Below, piece by piece: positions 22,905 to 33,525 of a stretch of 64,000 nt of DNA. The position numbers and the translations under genes are program-made. Numbering within the stretch: position 1 is the first letter of the stretch; each line of letters starts with the position of its first letter. The DNA comes from Candidatus Mediterraneibacter surreyensis. Lineage in GTDB: Bacteria; Bacillota; Clostridia; Lachnospirales; Lachnospiraceae. The notes beneath the pieces were generated by a model. It did no database searches and had not been told where the DNA came from. It saw only the letters and a program-made list of their open reading frames with translations. The DNA lies in NCBI GenBank assembly GCA_019118885.1, contig DWYB01000079.1:48947-112946 (forward strand), given 5' to 3'.

Positions 22905-24836
22905 ATGAAAAGAAAAACGAAAATTCATTGGCAGAGTTCACTTGTTATTACAGTACTGCTGATCTTTTTGATCGCTGCCATATCACTTATCGTGACCAGG
23001 CGTATTAATAATATGGAAGAAGAGAGGAGCTTCGAGAGACTTGAAGAACAGGCCGGGAATCTTGTCAGCGATATCAGAGTGGAAATGGCCGACGACTGTC
23101 AACAGCTTGAACTGTTGTCAACAGTGATTTCTGAATATGACGATATGACATCAAAAGAACTCTGGAAGATTATTGATTCTTATAATACGTGGGGTGTGAT
23201 CTCAAGGTTGGAACTTCTGCTGCCAGGAGATGTAGTTCTCTCCACCGGTGGGGAAGAGATCAGTTCAGGAGGAGTATTGTCCTTTGAGAAAGAAGCGGCC
23301 AAGGGCGCTCATATCACTGACAGGGAGACAGATGTGAAGAATCAGGATCAGTATGTAGTGAGAAACTATGTGCCTGTCGTGCGTGACGGAGAAACGGTCG
23401 CTATGCTGTACGGAGTGATCGAACTGGGGGATCTGCCTGAAGAACTGGCAGTGACTTCGTATGGGGAGGCGTCGCTGTACATAATTGATGCGGCTACCGG
23501 GAATTTTCTGGTAGATACATGGCACAATGATCCGGACGGCAATATCTGGAAACTGGGAGAACGAAAGATGGCGCCGGGATATGACCATGATCAGCTCAAG
23601 CAGGGTCTGATAAACGGAGAGACCGGATATGTTGTCTTTGTGTCGGACAGTATCGGCGAATATCTTTATTTCTATTATGAGCCGATCGGTATCAACAGAT
23701 GGCAGCTGGCGTTGTCTGTACCGGAGGATGCCGTATTTGAGACGGCAAGAACGATCGAACGTATGATGAACGTGCTTCTGGCTGTTGAGGCGGTGTGCTT
23801 TGCGCTGTATTTCTTATGGATGATCTATTATGTAAAGCGGGAGACCAGTACAAAAGAACGCCAGCTTAATACGATCAACTATATATACGATGTGGAGAAG
23901 CTGCTGTTTAATGCACATGAACAGCGCGGAAATATTCTAAAGGCGCTAGAGAAAGTGGCGGGGATCACCGGAGCGGAATGTGTGTGTCTGTGGATATCTG
24001 ATGATTCTGTGCCGGAAGAACATTTCAAATGGTGCAGGAACAGCACACGTATGATTGACGGGAGAAGAGAAGAATGGATCTTCCGGAAACTTTTGAAATG
24101 TTTTACGGAAGGAAACAGTGAGTTTGCAGCGTATGATCCGCATACGGTAAAGAAAAAACTCTCTGCCTCGGAAGAGGAAGTCAGCGGTTTGGACAATTTG
24201 ATCGCAGTGCCGATTATGGATATGGATGGAGGAATCTGCGGAATCCTGGCATGTTCGGGAATGTCGGACAGATATGTGACACCGGAGCTGCTGAAAAATG
24301 TAGATTTCAGTTTCAGCATGTTCTGCAATAATCTGCGGTCTTATCTTACGATCCGGGAACAGGGCGAGAGGGATCTGCTCTCCGGGCTTTACAACCGCAA
24401 TCGGTTTGAGATAGACCTCCCCCGATACTACGAGCAGTACAGAGAGTCTCTTGCTTGTATTTATATGGATGTGAACGGACTTCATGAGTTGAACAACAGT
24501 CAGGGGCATGACGCCGGCGACCGGATGCTTAAGACCGTGGCGGACTGTATAAGAGATCATTTCGGGGATACGTGCTCTTACCGCATCGGCGGGGATGAAT
24601 TCCTCGCATTTGCCGTAGATTGGGAGCAGGATGACGTTATACGCGGAGGAAGAGACATAGCGGAGATATTGGAAGAACAGGACATACATTTATCCGTTGG
24701 TATAGAGTGGCGCGGGCAGGTAGATTCCATGGAAGACCTGGTAAAAGCTGCGGAAAGGAAAATGTACGCGAAAAAGAGGGAATACTATCAGCAGGCTTCT
24801 CATGACCGGAGAAGCGAAAGCCGTCTGCTGTTATAA
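22905..24836 (+). CDS. Diguanylate cyclase with Cache-like sensor and GAF-like domain
   Basis: About 643 residues from ATG 22905; an earlier TTG (22869) is less likely, and neither has a strong ribosome site. Order: membrane segment ('LVITVLLIFLIAAISLIV'), a ~260-residue extracellular Cache-type sensor, membrane segment ('VLLAVEAVCFALYFLWMIYY'), a GAF-like domain, then GGDEF with 'LSGLYNRNRFEIDL', 'IYMDVNGLHELNNSQGHD' and the intact active site 'YRIGGDEFLAFAV'. It should make cyclic di-GMP in answer to an outside signal. A typical RxxD inhibitory site before GGDEF is not seen. Confidence 0.9.
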   Translation: MKRKTKIHWQSSLVITVLLIFLIAAISLIVTRRINNMEEERSFERLEEQAGNLVSDIRVEMADDCQQLELLSTVISEYDDMTSKELWKIIDSYNTWGVISRLELLLPGDVVLSTGGEEISSGGVLSFEKEAAKGAHITDRETDVKNQDQYVVRNYVPVVRDGETVAMLYGVIELGDLPEELAVTSYGEASLYIIDAATGNFLVDTWHNDPDGNIWKLGERKMAPGYDHDQLKQGLINGETGYVVFVSDSIGEYLYFYYEPIGINRWQLALSVPEDAVFETARTIERMMNVLLAVEAVCFALYFLWMIYYVKRETSTKERQLNTINYIYDVEKLLFNAHEQRGNILKALEKVAGITGAECVCLWISDDSVPEEHFKWCRNSTRMIDGRREEWIFRKLLKCFTEGNSEFAAYDPHTVKKKLSASEEEVSGLDNLIAVPIMDMDGGICGILACSGMSDRYVTPELLKNVDFSFSMFCNNLRSYLTIREQGERDLLSGLYNRNRFEIDLPRYYEQYRESLACIYMDVNGLHELNNSQGHDAGDRMLKTVADCIRDHFGDTCSYRIGGDEFLAFAVDWEQDDVIRGGRDIAEILEEQDIHLSVGIEWRGQVDSMEDLVKAAERKMYAKKREYYQQASHDRRSESRLLL

Positions 24837-24852
24837 GAAGGAGGTAACGACA

Positions 24853-27345
24853 ATGAAAATGAAGATCAGGAACAAGGCGGAATTTACAGATGCAGTAACG
24901 CCCCTTGAAAAGGAGAATGCGCAAGTGTCTTATGAAGCGGCGCTCGAGGGAATCGTTCTTTTGGAAAATGACGGGATTCTGCCGATTACTCCGGGAAAAG
25001 TGGCTCTCTACGGAGCCGGAGCGGACATGACGATCAAAGGAGGCACCGGTTCGGGAGAAGTGAAAGAGCGTCATGTGATCTCGATTATGGACGGGCTGGA
25101 GAAAGCTGGTTTTTCTGTTACGACAAAGTCGTGGATCAGCGCTTATGCGGAGGAGTATCGAAAGGGAGAAGCGGCTTATGCTGCAGACTTGAGGCGCAGA
25201 ATGATGAAGCCGGATGCCGTCAACATGATGGGAACACCTTATCAGTACCCGTTCGGACAGCCGGTTACGATTGAGGACGTTAACGGGTCTGATACGGACA
25301 CCTGCATCTATGTGATCGCAAGGCAGGCCGGGGAAAGCGCGGACCGAAAGCTGGATAACCACGAGTATTCTCTGTCGGATGAGGAGAGGTCAAATCTTGC
25401 CATGTGTGCCGCAAATTATGAAAAACTGATCGTTGTGATCAATGTAGGATCTGTATTTGATATGAGTTTTCTCGATGAGATCACAGGGATTGGCGCGGTC
25501 GTGTACTACGCCCAGCAGGGGATGATGGGCGGAAAGGCGTTTGCGGATCTTATCTGCGGGAAAGTGTCGCCCTCCGCGAAGACTGTGGACACATGGCCGA
25601 AGAAATATGAAGATATCCCCTATGCTATGGAATACAGCTATCTGAACGGAAATACAGATGAAGAGTATTACAGGGAAGGCATATATGTGGGATACCGCTA
25701 TTTTGACAGTTATGATGCAGAGCCCCGGTATCCTTTCGGGTACGGTCTGTCATATACCGCATTTTCTCTTGAAAAGGAAAAGATACAGGTAAACGGCCCG
25801 GAAATCACCGTGGATGTAAAGGTGAAAAATACAGGAACCGTTTATACCGGAAAAGAGGTGGCTCAGCTCTATGTAAGCTGTCCGCGGACAAAGATGGCAA
25901 AAGAGTATCAGCAGCTGGCGGCGTTTGCCAAGACGGGGGAACTGAAACCGGGAGAAAGCCAGGTTGTCTCTCTTGCGTTTAACCTGAAAGATCTGGCGTC
26001 CTACCGGGAAGAAGATGCGTCGTATGTACTGGAACAAGGTGATTATATCTTAAGGATGGGAAATTCCAGCAGGAATACGTCAGCTGTAGGAGTGATCGTT
26101 CTGGACAAGGACGCGGTGACAGAACAGTGTGAGAGGGTCAGTCCGGTGGTTCATACAGTCCGGGAGATGGATCCGCCTATGCTCTCTGATACCGCAGAGG
26201 AGCAGGACGGGGATCTGGAACGTATTCCTGTAAAGGCATCCGATATATGTACGGAGATTCATGAATATAAAACGCCGGAGATCTATTCGTCACCAGTAAC
26301 GGATGCAGTTCTTGACGTCTTGTCAGGGGAGGAAATGTGCGATGTGGTCGTCGGGGCAGGAGCATCCGGAAACGGCCCGAAATTCTTCGACGCTCCCGGT
26401 TCGGCCGGATATACCACAGGAAAACTGATCGAAAAGGGGCTGCCCAATGTCTGCCTGGCGGACGGACCTGCAGGCCTGCGCCTTCAGAAGACGTCCGTTG
26501 TCACAAGAAGCGGAAACTTAAAGGGAGTGGAGCCTATGATCTCTTTCATGAATTATGTACCGGGGATCGTGAAGAAGTTCATGCTTGGAAATCCGGAAAA
26601 ACATCCCTGCGTGTATCAGTTCGCTACATCATTTCCTACCGGTCTTGCGCTGGCTCAGTCGTGGAATACGGCCATGGTGGAGCATGTGGGAAACGCCGTG
26701 GGAAAAGAGATGGAGAGATACGGTGTGACATACTGGCTGGCTCCGGGAATGAACATTCACAGAAATCCGCTGTGCGGCCGTAACTTTGAGTATTATTCGG
26801 AAGATCCTCTGCTCTCCGGTAAGATGGCGGCAGCCATGAGCCGGGGCGTCCAGTCCAGAAGAGGCTGCTATGTGACGATTAAGCATTTCTGCTGTAATAA
26901 TCAGGAAGATAACAGGAATCACATGAATGTAAATGTAAACGAGCGGGCGCTCAGAGAAATCTATCTGAAAGGGTTCCGGATCGCCGTACGGGAAGGTAAT
27001 CCCAGGGCAGTTATGTCAAGCTACAATATGGTAAATGGTAAATATGTGAACAACAGCTATGACCTTCTCACAAAAGTGCTGAGAAATGAGTGGGGATTTG
27101 ACGGACTTGTGATGACGGACTGGTTCGCTACAGGAAAAGACGTCGGAAGCCACAGTGAAGCCATCGAGGCGGGAAACGACCTGATCATGCCGGGAGGAAA
27201 CCGCGCTGCGGCAGAACTTAAGAGGAAGGTCAGGACGGGAGAACTGGACAAAGACGCGCTTAAGAGATGCGCGGCCAATGTGATCCGCGGAATCACCGGA
27301 TCCAGGATCTATCAGGCTTATCGGAGAATGTATGCGGACAAATAA
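24853..27345 (+). CDS. GH3 glycoside hydrolase with swapped domain order (beta-glucosidase type)
   Basis: 830 residues from ATG 24853 behind AAGGAGG. The order is reversed relative to most GH3 enzymes: the alpha/beta sandwich comes first ('ALEGIVLLENDGILPI', 'GSGEVKERHVISIMDGL'), then an FnIII-like domain ('VKNTGTVYTGKEVAQLYVSC'), and the catalytic barrel last ('CLADGPAGLRL', 'YWLAPGMNIHRNPLCGRNFE', 'VTIKHFCCNNQEDNRN'). The nucleophile is the Asp of 'GLVMTDWFATG'. Ruminococcus albus and Butyrivibrio glucosidases share this order. No signal peptide, so it acts inside on imported sugars. The next gene overlaps by 14 bases. Confidence 0.9.
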   Translation: MKMKIRNKAEFTDAVTPLEKENAQVSYEAALEGIVLLENDGILPITPGKVALYGAGADMTIKGGTGSGEVKERHVISIMDGLEKAGFSVTTKSWISAYAEEYRKGEAAYAADLRRRMMKPDAVNMMGTPYQYPFGQPVTIEDVNGSDTDTCIYVIARQAGESADRKLDNHEYSLSDEERSNLAMCAANYEKLIVVINVGSVFDMSFLDEITGIGAVVYYAQQGMMGGKAFADLICGKVSPSAKTVDTWPKKYEDIPYAMEYSYLNGNTDEEYYREGIYVGYRYFDSYDAEPRYPFGYGLSYTAFSLEKEKIQVNGPEITVDVKVKNTGTVYTGKEVAQLYVSCPRTKMAKEYQQLAAFAKTGELKPGESQVVSLAFNLKDLASYREEDASYVLEQGDYILRMGNSSRNTSAVGVIVLDKDAVTEQCERVSPVVHTVREMDPPMLSDTAEEQDGDLERIPVKASDICTEIHEYKTPEIYSSPVTDAVLDVLSGEEMCDVVVGAGASGNGPKFFDAPGSAGYTTGKLIEKGLPNVCLADGPAGLRLQKTSVVTRSGNLKGVEPMISFMNYVPGIVKKFMLGNPEKHPCVYQFATSFPTGLALAQSWNTAMVEHVGNAVGKEMERYGVTYWLAPGMNIHRNPLCGRNFEYYSEDPLLSGKMAAAMSRGVQSRRGCYVTIKHFCCNNQEDNRNHMNVNVNERALREIYLKGFRIAVREGNPRAVMSSYNMVNGKYVNNSYDLLTKVLRNEWGFDGLVMTDWFATGKDVGSHSEAIEAGNDLIMPGGNRAAAELKRKVRTGELDKDALKRCAANVIRGITGSRIYQAYRRMYADK

Positions 27346-28426
27346 TACAGGAAAAATCAATACAGGAGGACGACTGGCAGCAGCGGTCCTCCTGCTCCTT
27401 TTCAGCGGCGCGGGTATGCTGCTTTCCGCGTATGTACCTGCTTTCGCCCAGTGGTATTCGCAACATATTTATCCTCTTCTCGTGTCGACTATCGGAAGAT
27501 TCTGGGGGCTGTTTCCTTTCTCTGTGTCGGAGATTCTTATTTACATACTTCTGCTGGCTTTTGTCGTGACGATGGTGTGGATGATCATAAAGACCGTGCG
27601 GACGCGTACGCCCCGGGCAGCAGTTGACTGGCTGTCGGGAGTGCTGCTCACAGCGGGAATACTGGCGTTTCTCTATACAGCCTGCTGCGGGATAAACTAC
27701 CATCGGAAATCATTTTCCGAGGAGGAAGGGATCGTTACATATGAGTACCGGCTGGAACAGCTCAGAGATATCTGCACCTGGCTTACGGAAGAAGTCAATG
27801 CCAGGGCGGGGGAAGTGTCCAGGGATGCGGAAGGTGTGATGGAGCTGGACGCCCCGGAAAGTGACGGAGCGGTCGAGGCCATGCATCGGCTCGGGGAGAA
27901 TTTCTCGTCGATTCAGGGATATTATCCTCAGCCGAAAAAACTTCTGATCTCGGAAATACTGTCTTATCAGAGTCTGACCGGCATCTATCTGCCCTTTACG
28001 GTAGAGGCAAATTATAATAGAGATATGACCGCTTACAACAAGCCGTTTACAGCATGCCATGAACTCTCGCATCTTCGGGGATTTATGCAGGAGCAGGAGG
28101 CGAACTTCATCGCATTTCTCGCCTGTATCGGATCGGAGCGTATGGACTTCCAGTACAGCGGATATCTGTCCGGTTGGGTATACTGTATGAATGCGCTGTA
28201 CCGGACGGATTACGAGACCTGGCAGGAAGTACGGGTGCAGCTCGATGAGGATGCGGAGCCGGATCTGGCGGCAAACAATGCATTCTGGGATCGGTATGAA
28301 GGTCCTGTATCTAAGACGGCTGAGCGGATCAACGATACATATCTGAAAGCCAACGGACAGGCGGACGGAGTGGAGAGCTATGATCGGATGGTGGATCTGA
28401 TCGTGGCGTATTTCGGGAAACAGTAA
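27332..28426 (+). CDS. DUF3810-type membrane protein with HExxH motif
   Basis: 364 residues. Three hydrophobic stretches in the first ~120 residues ('LAAAVLLLLFSGAGMLLSAY', 'SVSEILIYILLLAFVVTMVW', 'SGVLLTAGILAFLYTACC') anchor a large C-terminal domain. There 'FTACHELSHLRGFMQEQEAN' carries HExxH and a following Glu, as in zinc metallopeptidases. This build matches DUF3810 proteins, whose role is unknown. The start overlaps the 3' end of the GH3 gene. Confidence 0.75.
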   Translation: MRTNNTGKINTGGRLAAAVLLLLFSGAGMLLSAYVPAFAQWYSQHIYPLLVSTIGRFWGLFPFSVSEILIYILLLAFVVTMVWMIIKTVRTRTPRAAVDWLSGVLLTAGILAFLYTACCGINYHRKSFSEEEGIVTYEYRLEQLRDICTWLTEEVNARAGEVSRDAEGVMELDAPESDGAVEAMHRLGENFSSIQGYYPQPKKLLISEILSYQSLTGIYLPFTVEANYNRDMTAYNKPFTACHELSHLRGFMQEQEANFIAFLACIGSERMDFQYSGYLSGWVYCMNALYRTDYETWQEVRVQLDEDAEPDLAANNAFWDRYEGPVSKTAERINDTYLKANGQADGVESYDRMVDLIVAYFGKQ

Positions 28427-28453
28427 AAGGGAAATGGAGGAAAAAGCGCTTTC

Positions 28454-28482
28454 TTTACTCCTTTTCCGAAATGTGATAAAAT
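28454..28482 (+). promoter_or_regulatory. Promoter of the aconitase-family gene
   Basis: -35 TTTACT (28454-28459), 17-nt spacer, -10 TAAAAT (28477-28482). Between it and the start lies an imperfect stem GAGCG-ATGCA / TGCAT-CGCTC (about 28492-28524) in the 5' leader. Confidence 0.55.
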
Positions 28483-28561
28483 AGCCCTGTTGAGCGCATG
28501 CAATTACAGTGCATGGCACGCTCATATGGCATGATGTATATGATTTAAGAAGGAGGATTAC

Positions 28562-30835
28562 ATGATCAAATTATACGACAACGGCGTCTATCTTTTAAAT
28601 GGCACCGAGATAGTGGAAGATACAGGAAATGTACAGGTTCCTCTCTCGAAGGAAGAAGCTGCGCAGAATACGATGGCATACGGCATCTTAAAGGCGCACA
28701 ATACTTCCGGAAATATGAAGAACCTGCAGATCAAGTTTGATAAGCTGACGTCTCACGACATCACATTCGTCGGCATTATCCAGACAGCACGTGCGTCGGG
28801 ACTTAAAAAATTCCCGATCCCGTATGTACTGACGAACTGTCACAACAGCCTCTGCGCGGTAGGCGGTACGATCAACGAAGATGACCACATGTTCGGACTG
28901 ACCTGCGCGAAGAAATACGGCGGCGTCTATGTTCCGCCTCATCAGGCAGTCATCCATCAGTTTGCCCGCGAGATGCTCTCAGGCGGCGGAAAGATGATCC
29001 TCGGATCTGACAGCCATACACGTTACGGTGCTCTTGGAACTATGGCAATGGGCGAGGGCGGACCGGAGCTTGTAAAACAGCTTCTCAACAAGACATATGA
29101 TATCAAGATGCCGGGCGTGATTGCAATCTATCTTGACGGCGAGCCGATGAAAGGCGTCGGACCGCAGGATGTTGCGCTTGCTATTATCGGCGCGGTATTT
29201 AAGAATGGCTATGTAAACAATAAAGTGATGGAGTTCGTCGGACCAGGCGTGAAGAATCTGAGCGCTGACTTCCGTATCGGCGTTGACGTTATGACGACAG
29301 AGACGACCTGCCTGTCCTCGATCTGGACGACAGATGAGAAGATCGAAGAGTTCTACGAGATCCATGGAAGAAGCGGCGACTACAAAGAACTGAATCCGGG
29401 TGCATGTACATATTATGACGGATGTGTCTATGTGAACTTAAGCGAGATCAAACCGATGATCGCTATGCCGTTCCATCCGAGCAATGTCTACACGATCGAC
29501 GAGGTAAATGCCAACCTGAAAGATATTCTTCACGATGTAGAGCAGAAAGCGCTCGTAAGCCTTGACGGCGCGGTAGAGTATTCTCTTCAGGATAAGATCC
29601 GTGACGGAAAACTCTATGTGGAGCAGGGGATCATTGCAGGATGCGCAGGCGGCGGATTTGAAAATATCTGCGCGGCAGCAGACATTATCAAAGGACGCAA
29701 TATCGGTTCTGATGCATTTACATTCAGCGTATATCCGGCAAGTATGCCGATCTATATGGAACTGGTTAAGAACGGAGCAGTGGCTGACCTTATGGAAGCA
29801 GGAACAGTTGTGAAGACTGCATTCTGCGGACCGTGTTTCGGCGCAGGAGACACACCGGCGAATAACGCATTCTCCATCCGCCATACAACGAGAAACTTCC
29901 CGAACCGTGAGGGAAGCAAGCTTCAGAGCGGACAGATCTCCTCTGTGGCTCTTATGGATGCACGTTCCATCGCGGCTACAGCGGCAAATAAAGGTTACCT
30001 TACACCGGCGACAGCTATGGATGTGGAATACAAAGGACAGAAATATCACTTTGACAGCAATATTTATGCAAACCGCGTATTTGACAGCCACGGTGTGGCG
30101 GATCCGAGCGTGGAGATCCAGTTCGGACCGAACATCAAAGACTGGCCGGAGATGTCCGCACTGCCGGAGAACCTGATTGTCAAAGTTGTATCCGAGATCC
30201 ATGATCCGGTTACAACAACAGACGAGCTCATCCCGTCAGGCGAGACTTCCTCCTATCGTTCCAATCCGCTTGGTCTTGCAGAGTTCGCACTCTCAAGAAA
30301 AGATCCGGCATATGTAGGCCGCGCGAAAGAAGTACAGAAAGCACAGAAAGCGATCGAGGCAGGCACATGTCCTCTCGACGCACTGGAAGAACTGAAACCG
30401 GTAATGGCTACGATCCAGAAGTCATATCCGGAAGTGGGCAAAGGAAATATCGGCGTCGGAAGCACGATCTTCGCTGTAAAACCGGGAGACGGATCTGCAC
30501 GTGAGCAGGCTGCATCCTGCCAGAAGGTACTGGGCGGCTGGGCGAACATCGCTATAGAGTATGCAACAAAGCGTTACCGCTCCAATCTGATCAACTGGGG
30601 TATGCTTCCGTTCCTGACAGATGCAGATCATGAACATCTGCCGTTTAAGAACGGTGACTACATCTTCGTGCCGGACGTGAGAAAGGCAGTTGAAGAAAAA
30701 GCCGACGTCATCAAGGCTTATGTAGTCGGCGATGAGCTCAAAGAGATCGATCTGAGACTGGGCGATCTGACTGACGCAGAGAGACAGATCATACTGGACG
30801 GATGCCTGATCAATTACTATAAGGCAGAGATGTAA
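28562..30835 (+). CDS. Aconitase-family hydratase (aconitate hydratase, YbhJ-like)
   Basis: 757 residues. Iron-sulfur ligands are present: '[17 protein letters not shown]' and '[19 protein letters not shown]' give the three-cysteine pattern, and '[20 protein letters not shown]' is the conserved aconitase active-site segment. The C-terminal swivel domain contains '[16 protein letters not shown]'. Length and layout match the clostridial hydratases related to E. coli YbhJ. With the citrate synthase at 47078 it probably serves citrate-to-isocitrate conversion for glutamate synthesis in an incomplete TCA cycle. The role is inferred, since the family also contains other hydratases. Confidence 0.85.
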   Translation: MIKLYDNGVYLLNGTEIVEDTGNVQVPLSKEEAAQNTMAYGILKAHNTSGNMKNLQIKFDKLTSHDITFVGIIQTARASGLKKFPIPYVLTNCHNSLCAVGGTINEDDHMFGLTCAKKYGGVYVPPHQAVIHQFAREMLSGGGKMILGSDSHTRYGALGTMAMGEGGPELVKQLLNKTYDIKMPGVIAIYLDGEPMKGVGPQDVALAIIGAVFKNGYVNNKVMEFVGPGVKNLSADFRIGVDVMTTETTCLSSIWTTDEKIEEFYEIHGRSGDYKELNPGACTYYDGCVYVNLSEIKPMIAMPFHPSNVYTIDEVNANLKDILHDVEQKALVSLDGAVEYSLQDKIRDGKLYVEQGIIAGCAGGGFENICAAADIIKGRNIGSDAFTFSVYPASMPIYMELVKNGAVADLMEAGTVVKTAFCGPCFGAGDTPANNAFSIRHTTRNFPNREGSKLQSGQISSVALMDARSIAATAANKGYLTPATAMDVEYKGQKYHFDSNIYANRVFDSHGVADPSVEIQFGPNIKDWPEMSALPENLIVKVVSEIHDPVTTTDELIPSGETSSYRSNPLGLAEFALSRKDPAYVGRAKEVQKAQKAIEAGTCPLDALEELKPVMATIQKSYPEVGKGNIGVGSTIFAVKPGDGSAREQAASCQKVLGGWANIAIEYATKRYRSNLINWGMLPFLTDADHEHLPFKNGDYIFVPDVRKAVEEKADVIKAYVVGDELKEIDLRLGDLTDAERQIILDGCLINYYKAEM

Positions 30836-30881
30836 TCTGGATTTATCGGGCCAAATTAAAGATACATTCCTAAAAATGACG

Positions 30882-30934
30882 AAATATCAAAAGTTTTTGG
30901 ATTTCAATCCAAAAACTTTTGATATTTTTTTTGA
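30882..30934 (+). terminator. 21-bp perfect hairpin terminator after aconitase gene
   Basis: Arms 30882-30902 and 30907-30927 are perfect complements with loop TTCA, running into T8. It is long for a terminator. The 3' arm overlaps the -35 of the next gene. Confidence 0.85.
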
Positions 30935-30947
30935 TTCAGGGTATACT
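30919..30947 (+). promoter_or_regulatory. Promoter of the AAA ATPase gene inside the terminator arm
   Basis: -35 TTGATA (30919-30924), exactly 17 nt, -10 TATACT (30942-30947). The -35 lies in the 3' arm of the preceding hairpin. Confidence 0.6.
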
Positions 30948-30972
30948 AATCTTAAGAATCGAGAAGGGTGGT

Positions 30973-32187
30973 ATGCTCATGGTACTTCAACGAAAAGAAT
31001 ATCTGGACAAATTGATTGCTTTCAAAGATAAACAGCTCATTAAGATTGTTACTGGCATCCGCAGATGTGGGAAATCTACGCTGTTGGAGATTTACCAGAA
31101 CTGGCTGCTGGAACATGGAACAGAAGAGGAACAGATTATTTCAATAAACTTTGAGGATATTGATTTTGAAGAACTGACAGATTATCGGAGACTATATGCA
31201 TATTTAAAAGAACGGCTGGTTCCGGGAAAAACGACTTATATTTTTCTGGATGAGATTCAGCATGTTGTGGAGTTCCCGAAAGTGGTGGACAGCCTGTATA
31301 TTAAGAAAAATGTGGACATTTATATCACCGGCTCCAATGCCTATATGCTTTCCAGTGAGATTGCGACCCTGATTTCCGGACGGTATGTGCAGATTGAAAT
31401 GCTTCCATTGTCCTTTAAAGAATATATGGAGAGTACGGGAACCATGACGGACAGGGGGGTGAAATACACAGAATATCTGGAAAACAGTTCGTTCCCCTAT
31501 ACCTTGGAACTGAAAGGTCAGCCAGATGAAATCAGAGAGTATCTGGAAGGTCTGTACAATACAATCGTTGTCAAGGATATTGTAAGCCGAAAGAGAATTA
31601 CAGATACAATGATGCTTAAAAGCGTCCTGCGGTTTGTGTTTGATAATATCGGGAATCCTCTTTCTTCTAAGAAAATTGCGGATACAATGACTTCGGATGG
31701 AAGAAAAATTGACACGAAAACGGTAGAGAAATATTTGGAGGCTTTGACGGAAAGCTATATTATTTACCAGGCAAAACGGTACAACATAAAAGGGAAACAA
31801 TATTTGAAGACTTTAGAAAAGTATTATGTTGTGGATATAGGGCTTCGTTATATGCTGCTGGGCTCAAGGCAGATGGATGCGGGGCATATCCTGGAAAATG
31901 TGGTGTATCTGGAGCTGCTTCGCAGAGGATATGACGTATATGTGGGCAAAATCGATTCCTTCGAAGTCGATTTTGTCGCGCAGAACAGCAAAGGGATACG
32001 TTATTATCAGGTCGCCCTTTCTGTGCGGGATGAAAAGACATTGGAACGGGAATTGAGACCACTTATGGCAATCCGGGATCACTATCCCAAAATGATTTTG
32101 ACGCTCGATGATGACCCGGAAACACAGTATGACGGGATACGACGGATCAATGCCAGAGACTGGCTTCTCGGCTTGACAGATAAATAA
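30973..32187 (+). CDS. AAA ATPase with DUF4143 domain
   Basis: 404 residues from ATG 30973 (GAGAAGGG just upstream; ATG 30979 is also possible). Walker A 'TGIRRCGKSTLLEIYQNW', Walker B 'TTYIFLDEIQHVVEFPK', sensor 'YITGSNAYMLSSEIATLISG' and the 'LPLSFKEYM' element define the AAA_14 group; the C-terminal ~170 residues are DUF4143, ending in a nuclease-like fold with 'GYDVYVGKIDSFEVDFVAQN'. Such proteins are frequent in anaerobes and have been linked to DNA processing, but no function is established. Stand-alone gene. Confidence 0.85.
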   Translation: MLMVLQRKEYLDKLIAFKDKQLIKIVTGIRRCGKSTLLEIYQNWLLEHGTEEEQIISINFEDIDFEELTDYRRLYAYLKERLVPGKTTYIFLDEIQHVVEFPKVVDSLYIKKNVDIYITGSNAYMLSSEIATLISGRYVQIEMLPLSFKEYMESTGTMTDRGVKYTEYLENSSFPYTLELKGQPDEIREYLEGLYNTIVVKDIVSRKRITDTMMLKSVLRFVFDNIGNPLSSKKIADTMTSDGRKIDTKTVEKYLEALTESYIIYQAKRYNIKGKQYLKTLEKYYVVDIGLRYMLLGSRQMDAGHILENVVYLELLRRGYDVYVGKIDSFEVDFVAQNSKGIRYYQVALSVRDEKTLERELRPLMAIRDHYPKMILTLDDDPETQYDGIRRINARDWLLGLTDK

Positions 32188-32260
32188 CGTTGAATGTTCC
32201 ATGAGTGTTCTTTCTTCCCGTTTTATGAATGTTTGATTATAGAATATGGTGCAGATAAAA

Positions 32261-32355
32261 AAAGGGCCATCTGATGCGCCAGCTGAGGGAAGCGGACACT
32301 GTAACGCCATGCCGGCCCGCTTCCCTCAGCGTCTGTGATTCAGATCAGCCCTCTT
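32261..32355. terminator. Long imperfect inverted repeat between convergent genes
   Basis: Inner stem GCTGAGGGAAGCG pairs with CGCTTCCCTCAGC; outer stem AGGGC..TCTGAT pairs with ATCAGA..GCCCT, and A-runs and T-runs lie at the outer ends. This is a likely bidirectional terminator for the ATPase gene (plus) and glgD (minus). Confidence 0.7.
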
Positions 32356-32400
32356 TTCTGTTTTCGAAAAATAGTCTATACAGCAAATACGGATGATACC

Positions 32401-33525
32401 TTACAGAGTATCTCCCCTCTTGATATATCCCGGTTTCTCCGGCGAAGCGATGATCCTCTTGCCGCGGATCAGTTTCGCATGTTTGTCAACCATCATGTTC
32501 TCTACATGAACGCCCTTTCCGATGACAACGTCAGCGGAGACAACACAGTTCTTTACGACAGCCCCCGGTTTGATGACGCATCCTCTGCCGATGATAGAGT
32601 TTTCTACGGTTCCGTCTATCAGGCAGCCGTTGGATACAACAGAGGAAACTACCTTGCTGTCAGCAAAATACTGAGTCGGGCAGGAGTCGTTCGTGCGTGT
32701 GTAAACCGGCCAGTCGTCGCTGAACAGGTTCATTGCATTCTTCAGATTGATCAGAGACATGTTCGCATCGTAGTAGCTCTTGAAATCTGTGATCGCTGCG
32801 AAGAATCCTCTGTGCGGCACTGCACGGATATCAAGCTCTTCACACTCTTCATCGAGGATGTCGGCGAACGTATACATGGATGATGTTTTGTGTGCCTTGT
32901 TGACCAGCTCAAGGAAGAGTTCTTTTGTCATTACATATGTATCCATGGAAATGTTGCGGTTCTTTGCGTTTCCACGGTTAGGCTCAATTGAAAGAACACC
33001 TTTCTGCTTATTGATGTTGAGCGTATCGCAGTTCAGGAAAGATTCCTTTGCATTGTCTACTGAGTGATACATCATGGAGATGTCAGCGCCTGATTCAATG
33101 TGTGTTTCAATGAATTGGCTGTAATCTGCTGTGTATATCATATAGCTCGGAGCGATTACGACGTAGGGCTGAGTCATTCTCTCAATGCAGTCCATATTCT
33201 CGATATATGCTTCAACGTCTGTGCTGTAGATATCTCCGATCTGGGAAGACTCTGTATACATGATACTGAGTTTGCCGCGTTTGGAGTTGATATTGTAATG
33301 ACGTCCTGTTCCCAGATGCTCTGTCAGGGAACGTGGTTTTCTGCGCACGTAAACTTCAATATTGTCAATCCCGCTGTTGCTCATATTGGAGATCGGGAAA
33401 TCAATGATACGATATCTGCCGAGGAAGGAGAATGCTCCTACAGGGCGGTATTGCTGAAGTCCGTCTACCTGAATGTGATTTCCGGCAAAATTAACGATTC
33501 CAAATGCCTTATTCATATTATTCAT
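32401..33525 (-). CDS. glgD: Glucose-1-phosphate adenylyltransferase subunit GlgD
   Basis: 374 residues. N-terminal nucleotidyltransferase-like domain '[20 protein letters not shown]' followed by '[20 protein letters not shown]', and a C-terminal left-handed beta helix ('[20 protein letters not shown]'). The G-G-x-G-x-R-L loop of active GlgC is absent, as is usual for the regulatory GlgD partner. It forms the ADP-glucose pyrophosphorylase complex for glycogen synthesis. Its start overlaps the glgC stop by 8 bases. Confidence 0.93.
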   Translation of the reverse strand: MNNMNKAFGIVNFAGNHIQVDGLQQYRPVGAFSFLGRYRIIDFPISNMSNSGIDNIEVYVRRKPRSLTEHLGTGRHYNINSKRGKLSIMYTESSQIGDIYSTDVEAYIENMDCIERMTQPYVVIAPSYMIYTADYSQFIETHIESGADISMMYHSVDNAKESFLNCDTLNINKQKGVLSIEPNRGNAKNRNISMDTYVMTKELFLELVNKAHKTSSMYTFADILDEECEELDIRAVPHRGFFAAITDFKSYYDANMSLINLKNAMNLFSDDWPVYTRTNDSCPTQYFADSKVVSSVVSNGCLIDGTVENSIIGRGCVIKPGAVVKNCVVSADVVIGKGVHVENMMVDKHAKLIRGKRIIASPEKPGYIKRGDTL

